64,000 nt of DNA from Stieleria sp. JC731 (lineage in GTDB: Bacteria > Planctomycetota > Planctomycetia > Pirellulales > Pirellulaceae): assembly GCF_020966635.1 (NCBI RefSeq), contig NZ_JAJKFQ010000011.1, positions 744,001-808,000 of the forward strand, read 5' to 3'. Of this stretch, positions 46,155 through 55,955 are shown in pieces. The notes below the pieces were generated by a model. It was not told where the DNA came from and searched no databases. It worked only from the letters and a program-made list of their open reading frames with translations. Each line of letters begins with the position of its first letter. Positions within the stretch are counted from its first letter, which is position 1. The position numbers and the translations under genes are program-made.

Positions 46155-48200
46155 ATGAGTGTTGCATCGACCGATATCGATACCCTTGCCGTCGACACCA
46201 TCCGCACGCTCAGCATGGACGCGGTTCAGACTGCCAATAGCGGTCACCCTGGCACGCCAATGGCTTTGGCACCAATCGCGTATCAGCTGTTCAACCACAC
46301 GATGCAATACGATCCGGCCAACCCAAACTGGCCAAACCGGGATCGCTTTGTTCTGTCTTGTGGTCATGCTTCGATGCTGCTTTACAGCGTGTTGCACTTG
46401 GCAGGCGTCAAAGCCACTGACAAGGACGGCAAAGTTCTGGATGAGCTGTCGATCAAACTGGATGACATCAAGAATTTCCGTCAAATCGGAAGCGTCTGTG
46501 CTGGTCACCCCGAGTACGCCGAAGCTGCCGGGATCGAAACCACAACGGGCCCACTTGGTGCGGGTGTCAGCAACAGTGTTGGCATGGCGATGGCACAAAA
46601 ATGGTTGGCCGAGAATTACAACACGGCTGATCACAAGTTGTTCGATTACAACGTCTACGCGTTGTGCAGCGATGGCGACTTGATGGAAGGCGTCGCTTGC
46701 GAAGCCGCGTCACTTGGCGGTCACCTCAAGCTCGACAACCTTTGCTGGATCTACGACGACAACAAGATCACGATCGAAGGCGACACCGATATCTCGTTCT
46801 CCGAAGATGTTGGAAAACGCTTCGAAGGCCTCGGTTGGAACGTCATCCACGTTTCTGACGTCAACAAGCTTTCCAACCTTGCCGACGCGATCGAGCAGTT
46901 CAAGGCATGCAGCGGAAAGCCAACGATCATTATCTGCAAGACCGTCATCGCTTGGGGATCGCCCAACAAAGCGAATACTCACGGAGCACACGGTGCACCG
47001 CTTGGCTGGGACGAAGTCGAACTGACCAAGAAAGCCTACGGGTTCCCTGCGGAAGAAAAGTTCTACGTTCCAGATGGCGTTGTCGAGCACTTCGACAGCA
47101 ACCTTGGAAAACGTGGACAAGCAGGCTACGAAAAATGGGATGGCGTCTGGTCTAGCTACAAAGCGGCCAATCCGGAGAAAGCGGCCCAATTGGAAGCCGT
47201 CTTCGCCGGAAAGCTTCCCGCCGGATGGGATGCAGATATTCCTGTCTTTGAAGCCAGCGAGAAAGGCGATGCGACGCGAAATAGCAGTGGCAAAGTCCTG
47301 AACGCGATCGCAAAGAACGTTCCGTTCATGATCGGCGGTTCGGCTGACTTGGCACCAAGTAACAAAAGCGATCTAACCTTCGAAGGTGCCGGTGATTTTC
47401 TGCCCAACCAATACGGCGGACGAAACCTTCACTTCGGTATTCGTGAACACGCGATGGCGGGTGCGGTCAACGGGATCAGCCTGACTGGGCTTCGTGGATA
47501 CGCAGCGACGTTCTTCGTCTTTACCGATTACATGCGTGGTGCGATGCGGTTGTCGTCGATCATGCACCAGCCAGTTCTTTACATCCTGACACACGATTCG
47601 ATCGGTGTTGGTGAAGACGGGCCAACCCACCAGCCAATCGAGCATTTGACCGCTTGCCGTTCAATCCCAGGGCTTTATGTGTTCCGCCCAGGTGACGCCA
47701 ATGAAGTCGCCGAGTGCTATCGCAAAGCGATGCTCACCGATGATCATCCTTCGGCCATGGTGTTGTCTCGTCAAAACATGCCGACCCTGTGCCGAACCAA
47801 ATATGCGTCAGCCGAAGGTTGTGCCAACGGTGGTTACATCCTATCGGATTGCGAAGGCACCCCGGATGTGATCTTGATGGGAAGCGGAAGCGAATTGAAC
47901 CTCTGCATCACCGCCGGTGAAAAATTGACCGAAGCCGGTAAGAAGGTTCGCATCGTCAGCATGCCATGCCTGGACCTGTTTGCCGAGCAAAGCAAGGAAT
48001 ACCAAGACCAAGTGTTGCCACCTTCGGTTACCAAACGTGTTGCCGTTGAAGCCGGCTTGCGAATGAGCTGGGACCGATGGTTGGGATTCGATGGCGAGTT
48101 CATCGGAATGCATGGCTATGGTGCTAGCGGACCATACGCACTGGTTTACGAGCACTTCGGTATCACCGCCGATGCCGTTGTCAAAGCTGCTGGTGGTTGA
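46155..48200 (+). CDS. tkt: Transketolase
   Basis: The 681-residue protein carries the thiamine-diphosphate enzyme pattern, with TANSGHPGTPMALAP (25-39), the ThDP-binding GDLMEGVACEAASLGGHLKLDNL (about 173-195) and IGGSADLAPSNKSDL. The RGYAATFFVFTDYMRGA, DSIGVGEDGPTHQPIEHL and ALVYEHFGITAD motifs follow. Length is normal. It transfers two-carbon units in the pentose phosphate pathway. It is followed after 3 bp by an ExbD gene, so the three genes to 49073 are probably one transcript. Confidence 0.95.
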   Translation: MSVASTDIDTLAVDTIRTLSMDAVQTANSGHPGTPMALAPIAYQLFNHTMQYDPANPNWPNRDRFVLSCGHASMLLYSVLHLAGVKATDKDGKVLDELSIKLDDIKNFRQIGSVCAGHPEYAEAAGIETTTGPLGAGVSNSVGMAMAQKWLAENYNTADHKLFDYNVYALCSDGDLMEGVACEAASLGGHLKLDNLCWIYDDNKITIEGDTDISFSEDVGKRFEGLGWNVIHVSDVNKLSNLADAIEQFKACSGKPTIIICKTVIAWGSPNKANTHGAHGAPLGWDEVELTKKAYGFPAEEKFYVPDGVVEHFDSNLGKRGQAGYEKWDGVWSSYKAANPEKAAQLEAVFAGKLPAGWDADIPVFEASEKGDATRNSSGKVLNAIAKNVPFMIGGSADLAPSNKSDLTFEGAGDFLPNQYGGRNLHFGIREHAMAGAVNGISLTGLRGYAATFFVFTDYMRGAMRLSSIMHQPVLYILTHDSIGVGEDGPTHQPIEHLTACRSIPGLYVFRPGDANEVAECYRKAMLTDDHPSAMVLSRQNMPTLCRTKYASAEGCANGGYILSDCEGTPDVILMGSGSELNLCITAGEKLTEAGKKVRIVSMPCLDLFAEQSKEYQDQVLPPSVTKRVAVEAGLRMSWDRWLGFDGEFIGMHGYGASGPYALVYEHFGITADAVVKAAGG

Positions 48201-48203
48201 TCT

Positions 48204-48614
48204 TTGAAAGTTCCCAATCAGCAGAACCGCCCTTTCACCGGAGCGAACATGACGCCGATGATCGACGTCGTGTTTCTGCTGATTATCTTCTTTCTGGTCT
48301 CCAGCCATCTTGCTAGACAGGAATCAAGGCTGCCGGTCGAGTTGCCGGTAGCCGAGTCTCATGATCCGCTTAGTGTCGAACCGGTTTCGCTGACAATCAC
48401 GATTAATCGCGATCAGCAATTGCTCGTGGGCGGCAAGCCGGTCGATCAAGACGCACTGCCGTCGCTTTTCGCGGGAGTATTCGAACGTGAAGGTAAGACC
48501 GCTTCGTTGCGGATTCGAACCGACGGGGCCGTACCCTACCAGGTTGTCGAACCTGTGCTGCATGCATCCGCATCGGCAGGCGTGCTGGACATCAAGTTAG
48601 CCGTCAAGGATTAG
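48204..48614 (+). CDS. ExbD/TolR-family biopolymer transport protein (first copy)
   Basis: The 136-residue protein has one N-terminal membrane helix with the family's TPMIDVVFLLIIFFLV (about 17-32, Asp in the membrane) and a periplasmic domain. ExbD pairs with ExbB to couple the proton gradient to TonB or Tol. The start is a TTG 3 bp after tkt; the next internal Met starts too late. A second ExbD-like gene follows by 12 bp. No exbB is in the window, so the MotA/TolQ/ExbB partner must be encoded elsewhere. Confidence 0.86.
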   Translation: MKVPNQQNRPFTGANMTPMIDVVFLLIIFFLVSSHLARQESRLPVELPVAESHDPLSVEPVSLTITINRDQQLLVGGKPVDQDALPSLFAGVFEREGKTASLRIRTDGAVPYQVVEPVLHASASAGVLDIKLAVKD

Positions 48615-48626
48615 CGGAGCAGAATC

Positions 48627-49073
48627 ATGAGACTGCCTGCGGCAAGAGCGAGTGGCGAGCTTGAAGTGAAGATGACGCCGATGATTGACGTTGTCTTTCT
48701 GTTGCTGATCTTTTTCGTTTGGACCAGCAGTTTTGAAACGCCCGAATATGATCTTCCCGGCGCGATTTCTAAGAAACCCGAAGGCGGAAGCATCGCAAAT
48801 ACCGATGTGCCGCCGCCGATCGAACCGTATGACGAGGTCATCGTCCGATTGCGTATGCGTAACGGTTTGGTGGCGATTCAGATCGCCGGTGATGAAGTCA
48901 GCTCGTTCGATGAATTGCACGAGCGTTTAGAGGCGATCGTTGCCTTGGGGGTTCAGCCACCTGTGATTATCGATCCCGAAGGCACCGTGCAAATGGAGCA
49001 AACGGTGAAAGCCTATGACGTAGCGCGCGCGGCGGGTGCCGATCGAGTGTTGTACGCGACATCTGAACGTTGA
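48627..49073 (+). CDS. ExbD/TolR-family biopolymer transport protein (second copy)
   Basis: A 148-residue protein with KMTPMIDVVFLLLIFFVW (about 15-32) as membrane segment and a periplasmic domain rich in Pro, Ile and Val. It differs clearly from the upstream copy, so this is an old pair rather than a recent duplication. Two ExbD proteins may form a heteromeric stator or serve different motors. Spacing of 12 bp supports co-transcription. Confidence 0.86.
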   Translation: MRLPAARASGELEVKMTPMIDVVFLLLIFFVWTSSFETPEYDLPGAISKKPEGGSIANTDVPPPIEPYDEVIVRLRMRNGLVAIQIAGDEVSSFDELHERLEAIVALGVQPPVIIDPEGTVQMEQTVKAYDVARAAGADRVLYATSER

Positions 49074-49187
49074 CGTTTCCGGTCGCTGTGAGAACTAAAT
49101 CGCGAATCGGTAATGCGCAAGAGACTGCAATTGCCGTGATCCGGGTTTTGGTTCCGATTTGGATACAGCGTTGACCACGTTCATTGG

Positions 49188-52100
49188 TTAACCGGGGGCA
49201 CCGAACGCGTTGGCAGGGCCACGGCGTCGGTTGCCGTTCCGATTGGGAGAGTTCGGAGCCTGCACGTTACCAGGCTGAATCGGTTGACCCGGCTGATTGG
49301 CATCCGGGCCAGGTTGCGATGGGGTGATCCTGCTGCCGAACGCTTGTAGGACCTTTTCGATCGCTTCATCGCTGGTTTTACCCGAGACCGAGATGATTTG
49401 CATGTCGCCGGCAGGTTTTGCGGCCATGTCCAATTGATTGATCATGTCGACGACAAGTTCGAGTAGAGGTTCACCTTCGGCGCTGACTAGCAAGGTGTTG
49501 CCGATCGCATCGACACCCATCGACAGCTTGCCTTTGAACGAAAAGTCTACGTCTCCACCATCGCGTCCGTTCTCACTGTCGACCAAGCCGCTTCCCTGTT
49601 GGCGGTCCCGTCCTGATGATTTTGATGCACCTGGACCGCTTTGGCCTGGCTGATTTCCACCGCCTCCGTTTCCACCGCGGTTGAAGGTTTTATCGTTGCT
49701 GCTGAGCAGGTCGCGATACGCTTCTTTTACAGTCTCAGCGATACTTGAAGCACTTCCGTATTCGACTTTTACCAACTTGGTATAACGCATGCGGCGTTTG
49801 TTTGCCGGTTCGGCGACGTCCCACAGTTTGATTAGTTCGGCAATGGTTTTCAGCTGCGAGGAAGTGGCTCCGCTGACAACAATCGTGTTGGTATCGGGGT
49901 CATAAACAAACCGCAGCTTGTTTGCTTTACCGAGCCCTGAAGGACTGTCATCGTTTTGCTGATCGAAACCATAGATCCAGCGATAGAAACCGTTGTTGGA
50001 ATCTTCGTCCTCTTCTTCTTCGAAGTACTCTTCCAGGTTCAGTTGAACGTATCCCGCTGACTGGTGTTTGATCTTGAAGACGTGGTAAGGGCGTTTAGGT
50101 GGAGCGAATTGCAGCATCAAGTTCTCGAGGCGATCGAGAGCTTTGGGATCCGACCCGACAATGACTAGGTTGCCATCTTCGTCCAGTTCAATGCTGATAC
50201 CGGTGCCGGGTTCGACATCTGAGGACTCGGCCGCATTACCCTCTGCATTGCGTTGGATTTGATCTGAGTTCTGGAATAGGCGATCAAAATCTGCCGAGGA
50301 TTGGACCTGCGATCGTATTTTAGGCGAGTCTGCATTGGTGTCGCCTTCGGCATCACTTTCGCCGTTGTCGCCGGATTGATTCGCGACTTGGGTCCGCGTC
50401 AACATCACGATCGAAACGTCCGCCGAAGCATTGCGAGATGAAGCTTCTAGGTCATCGGTCTTGGGCGCAGGCGTATCGTTGTCGGTCGAATCATCGTCAT
50501 CCGATTCAGTTGTTGTAGAATCGGCTGGAGAGTCGTCGATGATCGGATCGACAAATTCGTCTGCGTTCGGAAGCTCAAGAGGCGTGTTCGATATTTGCGA
50601 CCATTGTTGCTGCAGCCGAAGCAAGTATTCGTAGGTTTCTGGTGCGGACGACGCGTCGATTCGCCGAACCATGCTTTGGCTTCCACCGGGCGGCGGCAGC
50701 TCACCGAGTTTGACTAGCAGGTTTCGGACCTGTTCCATTTCGGACTCATTTGCCCACAGTAAAACTTGGCGGTAGCGGGCATTGGCAGCGACTCGAAACT
50801 GATCCTTGTCCTTCTTGTCATCGTTGTTTCCGCCGAAACCGTAATAGAAGTATCGCCGCGAGTTATTGTTGTCATCTTCGTCTTTGTCTTTGCCCATTAA
50901 AAACGAAATTGACTCGGCAACTTCGGTCGCGTCCAATCGTCGGAGTTGCAGGACTTCGAACGAACGTCCGCTACCGTCAAGCCGTTTGATGAGCCGTTCG
51001 ATGATGTAGCGATCCGCAGCCGAGCCCGAAACGATCAAAGCATGATTGTTATCGTCCGCTTGGATTTGCGTAGCCGGTTCCAAGACATTCATTTGCGAAA
51101 TGATTTCAATCAGCTTGTCGGGCGAGATTGAATACAGGCGAAACACATCGACTCGCGATTCGACATCCGACAAGGAATTGATTCCCTGGCCGGGGACATC
51201 GATGCGGGTGAGAAATTCGGTTGCCACCGCAATTCGATCGACCGGTGCGCGGATGAAGACCGAATTCTGTCGGGTGTTGGCGACAATCGAAATGTCAGGG
51301 GCTTTGCTTGCCGCCGGCTGTTGACCTCCGTTTTGACGTGCCATCTGTTGCATCATCTGCATCTGCTGCGGCGTCATCGGCGCCGCTTGTTTCTTCTCGA
51401 CTCCCAGGAATTCTTCCAGCATCTTTTTGGCTACTTCGGCTGGAATGTGCCGCAGTTTAAATTCCGGGGCGAGTGCTTCACGGCTCGACTCATTTCGCTC
51501 TTGTGACAAGAGCCTAGCGATCTGTTGCAGGTTGATCGCCGCATCCATTGCTTCGAGTCGATTGGTTGTCGTTAATGCGGTGAGCTGACCGTTGCCACTG
51601 ACCATCGGCTTAAGTTCTTCAGCCATCTTCTGGCTCGAAAGCCAACCCGTTTCCAGTGATACCCGCACGAACTTGTGTGGGGAAAGGTTTTCAAGGTCCG
51701 CTTCTGCGACACGTGGCACCATCGCTGGGTTGATCCCCTGTGTTTTCGCGACAGTGATCCCTCCAGGCATTTCCAGCAAGGTGTAGCCGCGTGCCAGCAA
51801 GTGGCGATTAAATAAGTCCTTGGTCTGTTCGACGGTGTAGCGACCCGGCGATCGCAAATTGACGCGGTCACCAGGAAGTTCCTGCCAGTCGAGCGGCTGG
51901 TCGGCGATTTGCGCGAGCCATTGAACCAAGTCGACCCAAGGCTGGTTCCGAAACTGGAACGCGACACGACCGTCCTCACCTACCGTCGCTTTAAGTTCCT
52001 GCGGATTGGCATCGCCAACTTTCTGATCGCCACGACGAATGATCTTTGGTTCTGGCGGTTCCTCTTTCTTATCTCCACCCGGAGCTGGGGCATTACCGTT

Positions 52101-52277
52101 TTCGCCGGGCTTTTGATTTGGATTTGGCGGCTGTGCTGGCTGTGGGCCAGTCGGCGTTGCTCCCGGTGGAACGACTGCGACCGGTTTTCCTCCTGGTCCA
52201 ACCGCCATCACCGCTTGGGAATAAGCGGATCCAGAGGCAAGGCAGAGTGAGCCGATGAGGACAGCAAGGATTCGCAT
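49188..52277 (-). CDS. Secretin N-domain repeat protein without a channel domain
   Basis: The 1029-residue protein has a signal peptide (RILAVLIGSLCLASGSAYSQ) and a Pro/Gly-rich stretch. Multiple secretin-N-type modules follow (for example RVDVFRLYSISPDKLIEIIS and SFEVLQLRRLDATEVAESI), separated by acidic linkers. It ends in Gly/Pro/Gln-rich sequence, with no secretin channel motif (no VPVLGDIP-like segment or ELLIxxTP end). I chose the ATG at 52277; a longer start at 52364 would precede the signal. It may be a periplasmic partner or structural element for secretins. It is divergent from lptF/G. Confidence 0.8.
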   Translation of the reverse strand: MRILAVLIGSLCLASGSAYSQAVMAVGPGGKPVAVVPPGATPTGPQPAQPPNPNQKPGENGNAPAPGGDKKEEPPEPKIIRRGDQKVGDANPQELKATVGEDGRVAFQFRNQPWVDLVQWLAQIADQPLDWQELPGDRVNLRSPGRYTVEQTKDLFNRHLLARGYTLLEMPGGITVAKTQGINPAMVPRVAEADLENLSPHKFVRVSLETGWLSSQKMAEELKPMVSGNGQLTALTTTNRLEAMDAAINLQQIARLLSQERNESSREALAPEFKLRHIPAEVAKKMLEEFLGVEKKQAAPMTPQQMQMMQQMARQNGGQQPAASKAPDISIVANTRQNSVFIRAPVDRIAVATEFLTRIDVPGQGINSLSDVESRVDVFRLYSISPDKLIEIISQMNVLEPATQIQADDNNHALIVSGSAADRYIIERLIKRLDGSGRSFEVLQLRRLDATEVAESISFLMGKDKDEDDNNNSRRYFYYGFGGNNDDKKDKDQFRVAANARYRQVLLWANESEMEQVRNLLVKLGELPPPGGSQSMVRRIDASSAPETYEYLLRLQQQWSQISNTPLELPNADEFVDPIIDDSPADSTTTESDDDDSTDNDTPAPKTDDLEASSRNASADVSIVMLTRTQVANQSGDNGESDAEGDTNADSPKIRSQVQSSADFDRLFQNSDQIQRNAEGNAAESSDVEPGTGISIELDEDGNLVIVGSDPKALDRLENLMLQFAPPKRPYHVFKIKHQSAGYVQLNLEEYFEEEEDEDSNNGFYRWIYGFDQQNDDSPSGLGKANKLRFVYDPDTNTIVVSGATSSQLKTIAELIKLWDVAEPANKRRMRYTKLVKVEYGSASSIAETVKEAYRDLLSSNDKTFNRGGNGGGGNQPGQSGPGASKSSGRDRQQGSGLVDSENGRDGGDVDFSFKGKLSMGVDAIGNTLLVSAEGEPLLELVVDMINQLDMAAKPAGDMQIISVSGKTSDEAIEKVLQAFGSRITPSQPGPDANQPGQPIQPGNVQAPNSPNRNGNRRRGPANAFGAPG

Positions 52278-52528
52278 ACCGAAATAAATGGCTCGGGAGG
52301 ACGCTTGGGTTTTATGGAGAACACCCCGCCAGTATGGCCAGCTGGAAGGGTGTCGTCCAATCATTCAATCAAGGTAGACGATCCAAGATAGACGTTGTGT
52401 CTCTTTTTCGGGGCGATTTGGGTGATTTTTCACCAAAAAATCGCACTATCTGTCCGCTCCAGAGCTTTGCTAATTTCCCCACGGAAAACCAAGTGGACTG
52501 CATCGTCGAGTGACGCCCTGGACTAAGG

Positions 52529-53716
52529 ATGCCAACCCGGCTTACCCGTTACATTTTGGCGGAAATCCTGAAGATTTTCGTCGTCGCGCTGATCGCACTG
52601 ACGCTTCTGATCTTGTTGATCGGCGTCGGTCGGACGCTGTTGCGCGAAGGGTTGGGCCCTTTGGCAATCGTCCAGCTTTTGCCGTACCTGTTGCCGCTGT
52701 CATTGCAGTTCGCCTTTCCAGCGACAGCACTTTTTGCCGTTTCGTGTGTCTACGGACGGATGGCGGGTGATGGTGAGGTTTCCACGGTGAAGGCATCGGG
52801 GATTTCACCGCTGCGGATTCTGCAGCCAGCGTTTATCTTCGCGTTCTTGCTCAGCCCTTTCGCCGTCTATATCAGTGATTTGGCGGTATCCTGGGGGCGC
52901 CCTGGGATGAACCGAGTCGTCATGCTTTCGATTGAAGACATTGTGTATCGAAAGATGCGCAGTCAGCATTCGTACACCGATGACGGTTTCTCGATCCATG
53001 TGCGAGACGTCAAAGGGAAGATTCTCGAGTATCCGACGGTGACCATCCATAGTGGTGGCGTGCCGATGAAGTTCGAGGCTCGCGAAGGTCAGTTGTCATT
53101 GGACGTCGAAAGCGAGCAGTTGATGCTAAAGCTGGTCGATAGCCGCTGGGTGCGGGGCGACTCCCTTCAGATTATTGCCAACGGTCCGACGGAAGTTCCG
53201 ATCCCGTTGTCTGAATCGCCGCAGGCGAAAGATCAGGAATCGACTCGCCCAGGCGATTTGCCGCTCTGCGTGATCAACGACGAGCGATTGCGACAGGATG
53301 CGCGAACGCACGAGGCGGCGGGTGAGCTTGCTGCCCAAACCAGTTTTTCGATTCTGACCAGTCGTTACGAAGAGATCGCCGACACCAAAGGACGCGATAG
53401 GCGGGCCGAACTGGATTCTTGTCGGCGTCGACTAATGCGATTGAAAATTGCGCCTTGGCGGCGATGGGCCGAGGGATTCAGCTGCTTTTTCTTCGTTTTG
53501 ATCGGTGCCCCGCTGGCCATGATTTCAAGAACCAGCGACTACTGGACAACGTTTGGGCGGTGTTTTTTGCCAACCCTGCTGATGTACTACCCCCTGTTCA
53601 TCCTGGGGCTCAACCAGGCAAAGGACGGCATGATCCCTCCCTATGGGGTCTGGCTGGGGAATGTAGCACTTGGCGCGATCGGAATGATTTTGGTGAATCG
53701 AGTCCGACGCTACTGA
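52529..53716 (+). CDS. LptF/LptG-family permease
   Basis: The 395-residue protein has three N-terminal membrane helices (with TRYILAEILKIF at the start), a long periplasmic beta-domain (about 140-300) and three C-terminal helices (AEGFSCFFFVLIGAPLAMISR, about 320). This is the YjgP/YjgQ pattern of LptF/G, which with LptB moves lipopolysaccharide from the inner membrane. Only one such gene is here, so a partner LptG/F must lie elsewhere. Charged insertions near the middle are longer than usual. Confidence 0.87.
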   Translation: MPTRLTRYILAEILKIFVVALIALTLLILLIGVGRTLLREGLGPLAIVQLLPYLLPLSLQFAFPATALFAVSCVYGRMAGDGEVSTVKASGISPLRILQPAFIFAFLLSPFAVYISDLAVSWGRPGMNRVVMLSIEDIVYRKMRSQHSYTDDGFSIHVRDVKGKILEYPTVTIHSGGVPMKFEAREGQLSLDVESEQLMLKLVDSRWVRGDSLQIIANGPTEVPIPLSESPQAKDQESTRPGDLPLCVINDERLRQDARTHEAAGELAAQTSFSILTSRYEEIADTKGRDRRAELDSCRRRLMRLKIAPWRRWAEGFSCFFFVLIGAPLAMISRTSDYWTTFGRCFLPTLLMYYPLFILGLNQAKDGMIPPYGVWLGNVALGAIGMILVNRVRRY

Positions 53717-53900
53717 GCAAGTTGTCTGTCGCACCAGCTAGCGACAAACCGTTCTGAGAATAAACTGCGCGTTTCAGACCTCGCGATCGATCGTAATCTC
53801 CAGAGCTGGGTGTCTGAATTTCGGGGTATCTGCCGCGAGTTTTTGCCGCTGCTTTTCCGACGTCTTGTCTCTATTTCAACCGCACCATCAATTGCCTGCT

Positions 53901-55232
53901 ATGACGAGTGCCGCAAGCCAATCATTTGTAAAAGCCGTCGAAGATCGCACCTGCAAGGTCGGCGTTATCGGGCTCGGCTATGTCGGTTTACCGCTGATTG
54001 ACGCATTTATCAACGCGGGGTTCAGCTGCTTTGGTTTCGACGTTGATGCAAAGAAAGTCGACTCGTTGCTGGATGGGAAAAGCTACATCAAACACATCGG
54101 CGATGACAAAATCCAAGCTTGGCTCACGAAAGAGAAATTCGAGGCGAGTTCGGACATGTCACGATTGTCCGAACCTGATGTTCTGCTGATTTGCGTGCCG
54201 ACACCTCTAGATTCGGCTCGCGATCCCGATCTGTCGTATGTGGTGGGTACCTGCGAATCAATCAGCAAGGCTCTTCGCAAAGGCCAATTGGTCGTTCTGG
54301 AAAGCACGACTTACCCGACAACGACTCGGGACGTCATGGTGCCGATTCTAGAGCAAAGTGGACTCACTGCCGGGCAAGATTTCTTTGTTGCCTACAGCCC
54401 GGAACGTGAAGATCCCGGCAACCCTGATTTCTCCGCTGCAGGCATTCCTAAGGTTGTCGGTGCTTTAAACGAAGATAGCCAAGCATGTGCTGCAGCGCTC
54501 TATGGCGCAGCTGTTGCCGGTGTGATTCCGGTAGGCAACTGTGAAATCGCAGAAGCAGCGAAAGTGCTGGAGAATATCTACCGAGCGGTCAACATTGCGT
54601 TGGTTAATGAGTTGAAAACACTCTTTGACAAGATGGACATCGATGTCTGGGATGTGATTAACGCCGCGAAGACAAAGCCATTCGGTTTTCAGGCGTTTTA
54701 TCCCGGCCCCGGTTTGGGCGGTCACTGTATTCCGATCGACCCGTTCTACTTGTCATGGCTAGCTCGTAAGCAAGGCAGTACCGCCCGTTTCATCGAATTG
54801 GCTGGTGAAGTCAATCGATCGATGCCCACGTACGTCGTTTCGCGTACGGCGGAGTTTCTTAATGAATTCCGAAAGCCGATCAATGGCAGCAAGATTTGCT
54901 TGCTTGGAATGGCATACAAGAAAGACGTCGATGATCCACGTGAAAGCCCATCATTTGAATTGATGGAGTTGTTGTTGGAGCAAGGTGCAGAACTGAGTTA
55001 CAGCGATCCACATGTTCCGTCGCTACCTCCAATGCGTCACTATGATCTGCCTGCGATGAACAGTCAGGAACTCACCGATGGGTTTCTCGCTAGCCAAGAC
55101 GCTGTGTTAATCGCAACCGATCACTCCGCGTTTGACTATGACCAGATCGTCAAGCATAGCACTTTGGTCATCGATACTCGAAACGCGACGCAGGGTGTCA
55201 GCGACGGGCGCGAAAAAATCCGCAAGTGTTAG
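53901..55232 (+). CDS. UDP-N-acetyl-hexosamine 6-dehydrogenase (WbpA/WecC-like nucleotide-sugar dehydrogenase)
   Basis: The product has 443 residues from the ATG at 53901; a TTG at 53865 would add 12. It has a Rossmann start VGVIGLGYVGLPL, the SPEREDPGNPD motif of UDP-GlcNAc/ManNAc dehydrogenases, and LGGHCIPIDPFYLSW with the catalytic Cys. LGMAYKKDVDDPRESP lies in the C-terminal domain. It oxidises a UDP-N-acetylhexosamine to the uronic acid for envelope or extracellular polysaccharide. It follows the LptF/G gene at 185 bp. Confidence 0.9.
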   Translation: MTSAASQSFVKAVEDRTCKVGVIGLGYVGLPLIDAFINAGFSCFGFDVDAKKVDSLLDGKSYIKHIGDDKIQAWLTKEKFEASSDMSRLSEPDVLLICVPTPLDSARDPDLSYVVGTCESISKALRKGQLVVLESTTYPTTTRDVMVPILEQSGLTAGQDFFVAYSPEREDPGNPDFSAAGIPKVVGALNEDSQACAAALYGAAVAGVIPVGNCEIAEAAKVLENIYRAVNIALVNELKTLFDKMDIDVWDVINAAKTKPFGFQAFYPGPGLGGHCIPIDPFYLSWLARKQGSTARFIELAGEVNRSMPTYVVSRTAEFLNEFRKPINGSKICLLGMAYKKDVDDPRESPSFELMELLLEQGAELSYSDPHVPSLPPMRHYDLPAMNSQELTDGFLASQDAVLIATDHSAFDYDQIVKHSTLVIDTRNATQGVSDGREKIRKC

Positions 55233-55337
55233 ATGCTGAGCCGGTTTTATTTTCAGCGGCAGCCTTCGCGTCGGATGTAAAAAGCATCCAGCGCGTCAAC
55301 GATCAGCCATTCCCTTGCGTGTTTTGAAAGCCGGTTT

Positions 55338-55601
55338 CTATGGCATCAGCCAAGGCGAAACCTGGTTTTTCATTTGGTTCCGAACCGGTAACGCGATCGG
55401 ATTTTGGTAGTCCGGTGGGCGCATCGATTTGTCATCGGGTCCAATGTCTGGCAGCGGGAACGGGTCATGGATAACAGCATTGGCCTGTTGATAATTCATC
55501 GGACCCGGTGGTGCGATCCAGCCGCGTTGGACGGCCGTTTGGCAACCTGGTGCGACGACTAGCAGTGAGCACAGCGTCAGAGCGATTGGTGTTTTCTTCA
55601 T
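55338..55601 (-). CDS. Small predicted lipoprotein
   Basis: An 87-residue protein with a clear lipoprotein signal (KKTPIALTLCSLLVVAPGC, Cys at 20) and a Pro/Asp-rich mature part (PPGPMNYQQANAVIHDPFPLPD). It resembles short planctomycete envelope lipoproteins but I recognise no family. It faces the nucleotide-sugar dehydrogenase gene across about 105 bp. Confidence 0.66.
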   Translation of the reverse strand: MKKTPIALTLCSLLVVAPGCQTAVQRGWIAPPGPMNYQQANAVIHDPFPLPDIGPDDKSMRPPDYQNPIALPVRNQMKNQVSPWLMP

Positions 55602-55955
55602 CGATCGATTGTGTGTTGCCGCCGCCGAACCGTGATTGCCTTCTTGATGAATCTCACCGTAGCAAAATCGAGCGTTCTGTGTGTAGTCCGTTTTCGGTAG
55701 TCGCGATCTGGTCAGATGTTATCGAAGAGCCTGTGAGCTGCTGTGCGGATGCTCAGCAGACGCAGCAGCATTAGCCGTTCTTTGTGCATGATTTCGCGTG
55801 TGCGGAGTGAAGTCCCCCCGCGGTCAGTCCGCCTAGACTTTCACCGAACGAACATCAAAGCTGGCTTGTTTCTTAAGCGAACGTTCACGACGGTTCCCTA
55901 TATTCCTCTGCATTCTCAATAACGGAACGAATTAACTCTGCACCGGTATTGCAGC
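55602..55955. other. Divergent intergenic region
   Basis: About 355 bp between the small lipoprotein and the FHA protein genes. I see no supported gene, RNA or repeat; promoters for both must lie here. Confidence 0.4.
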
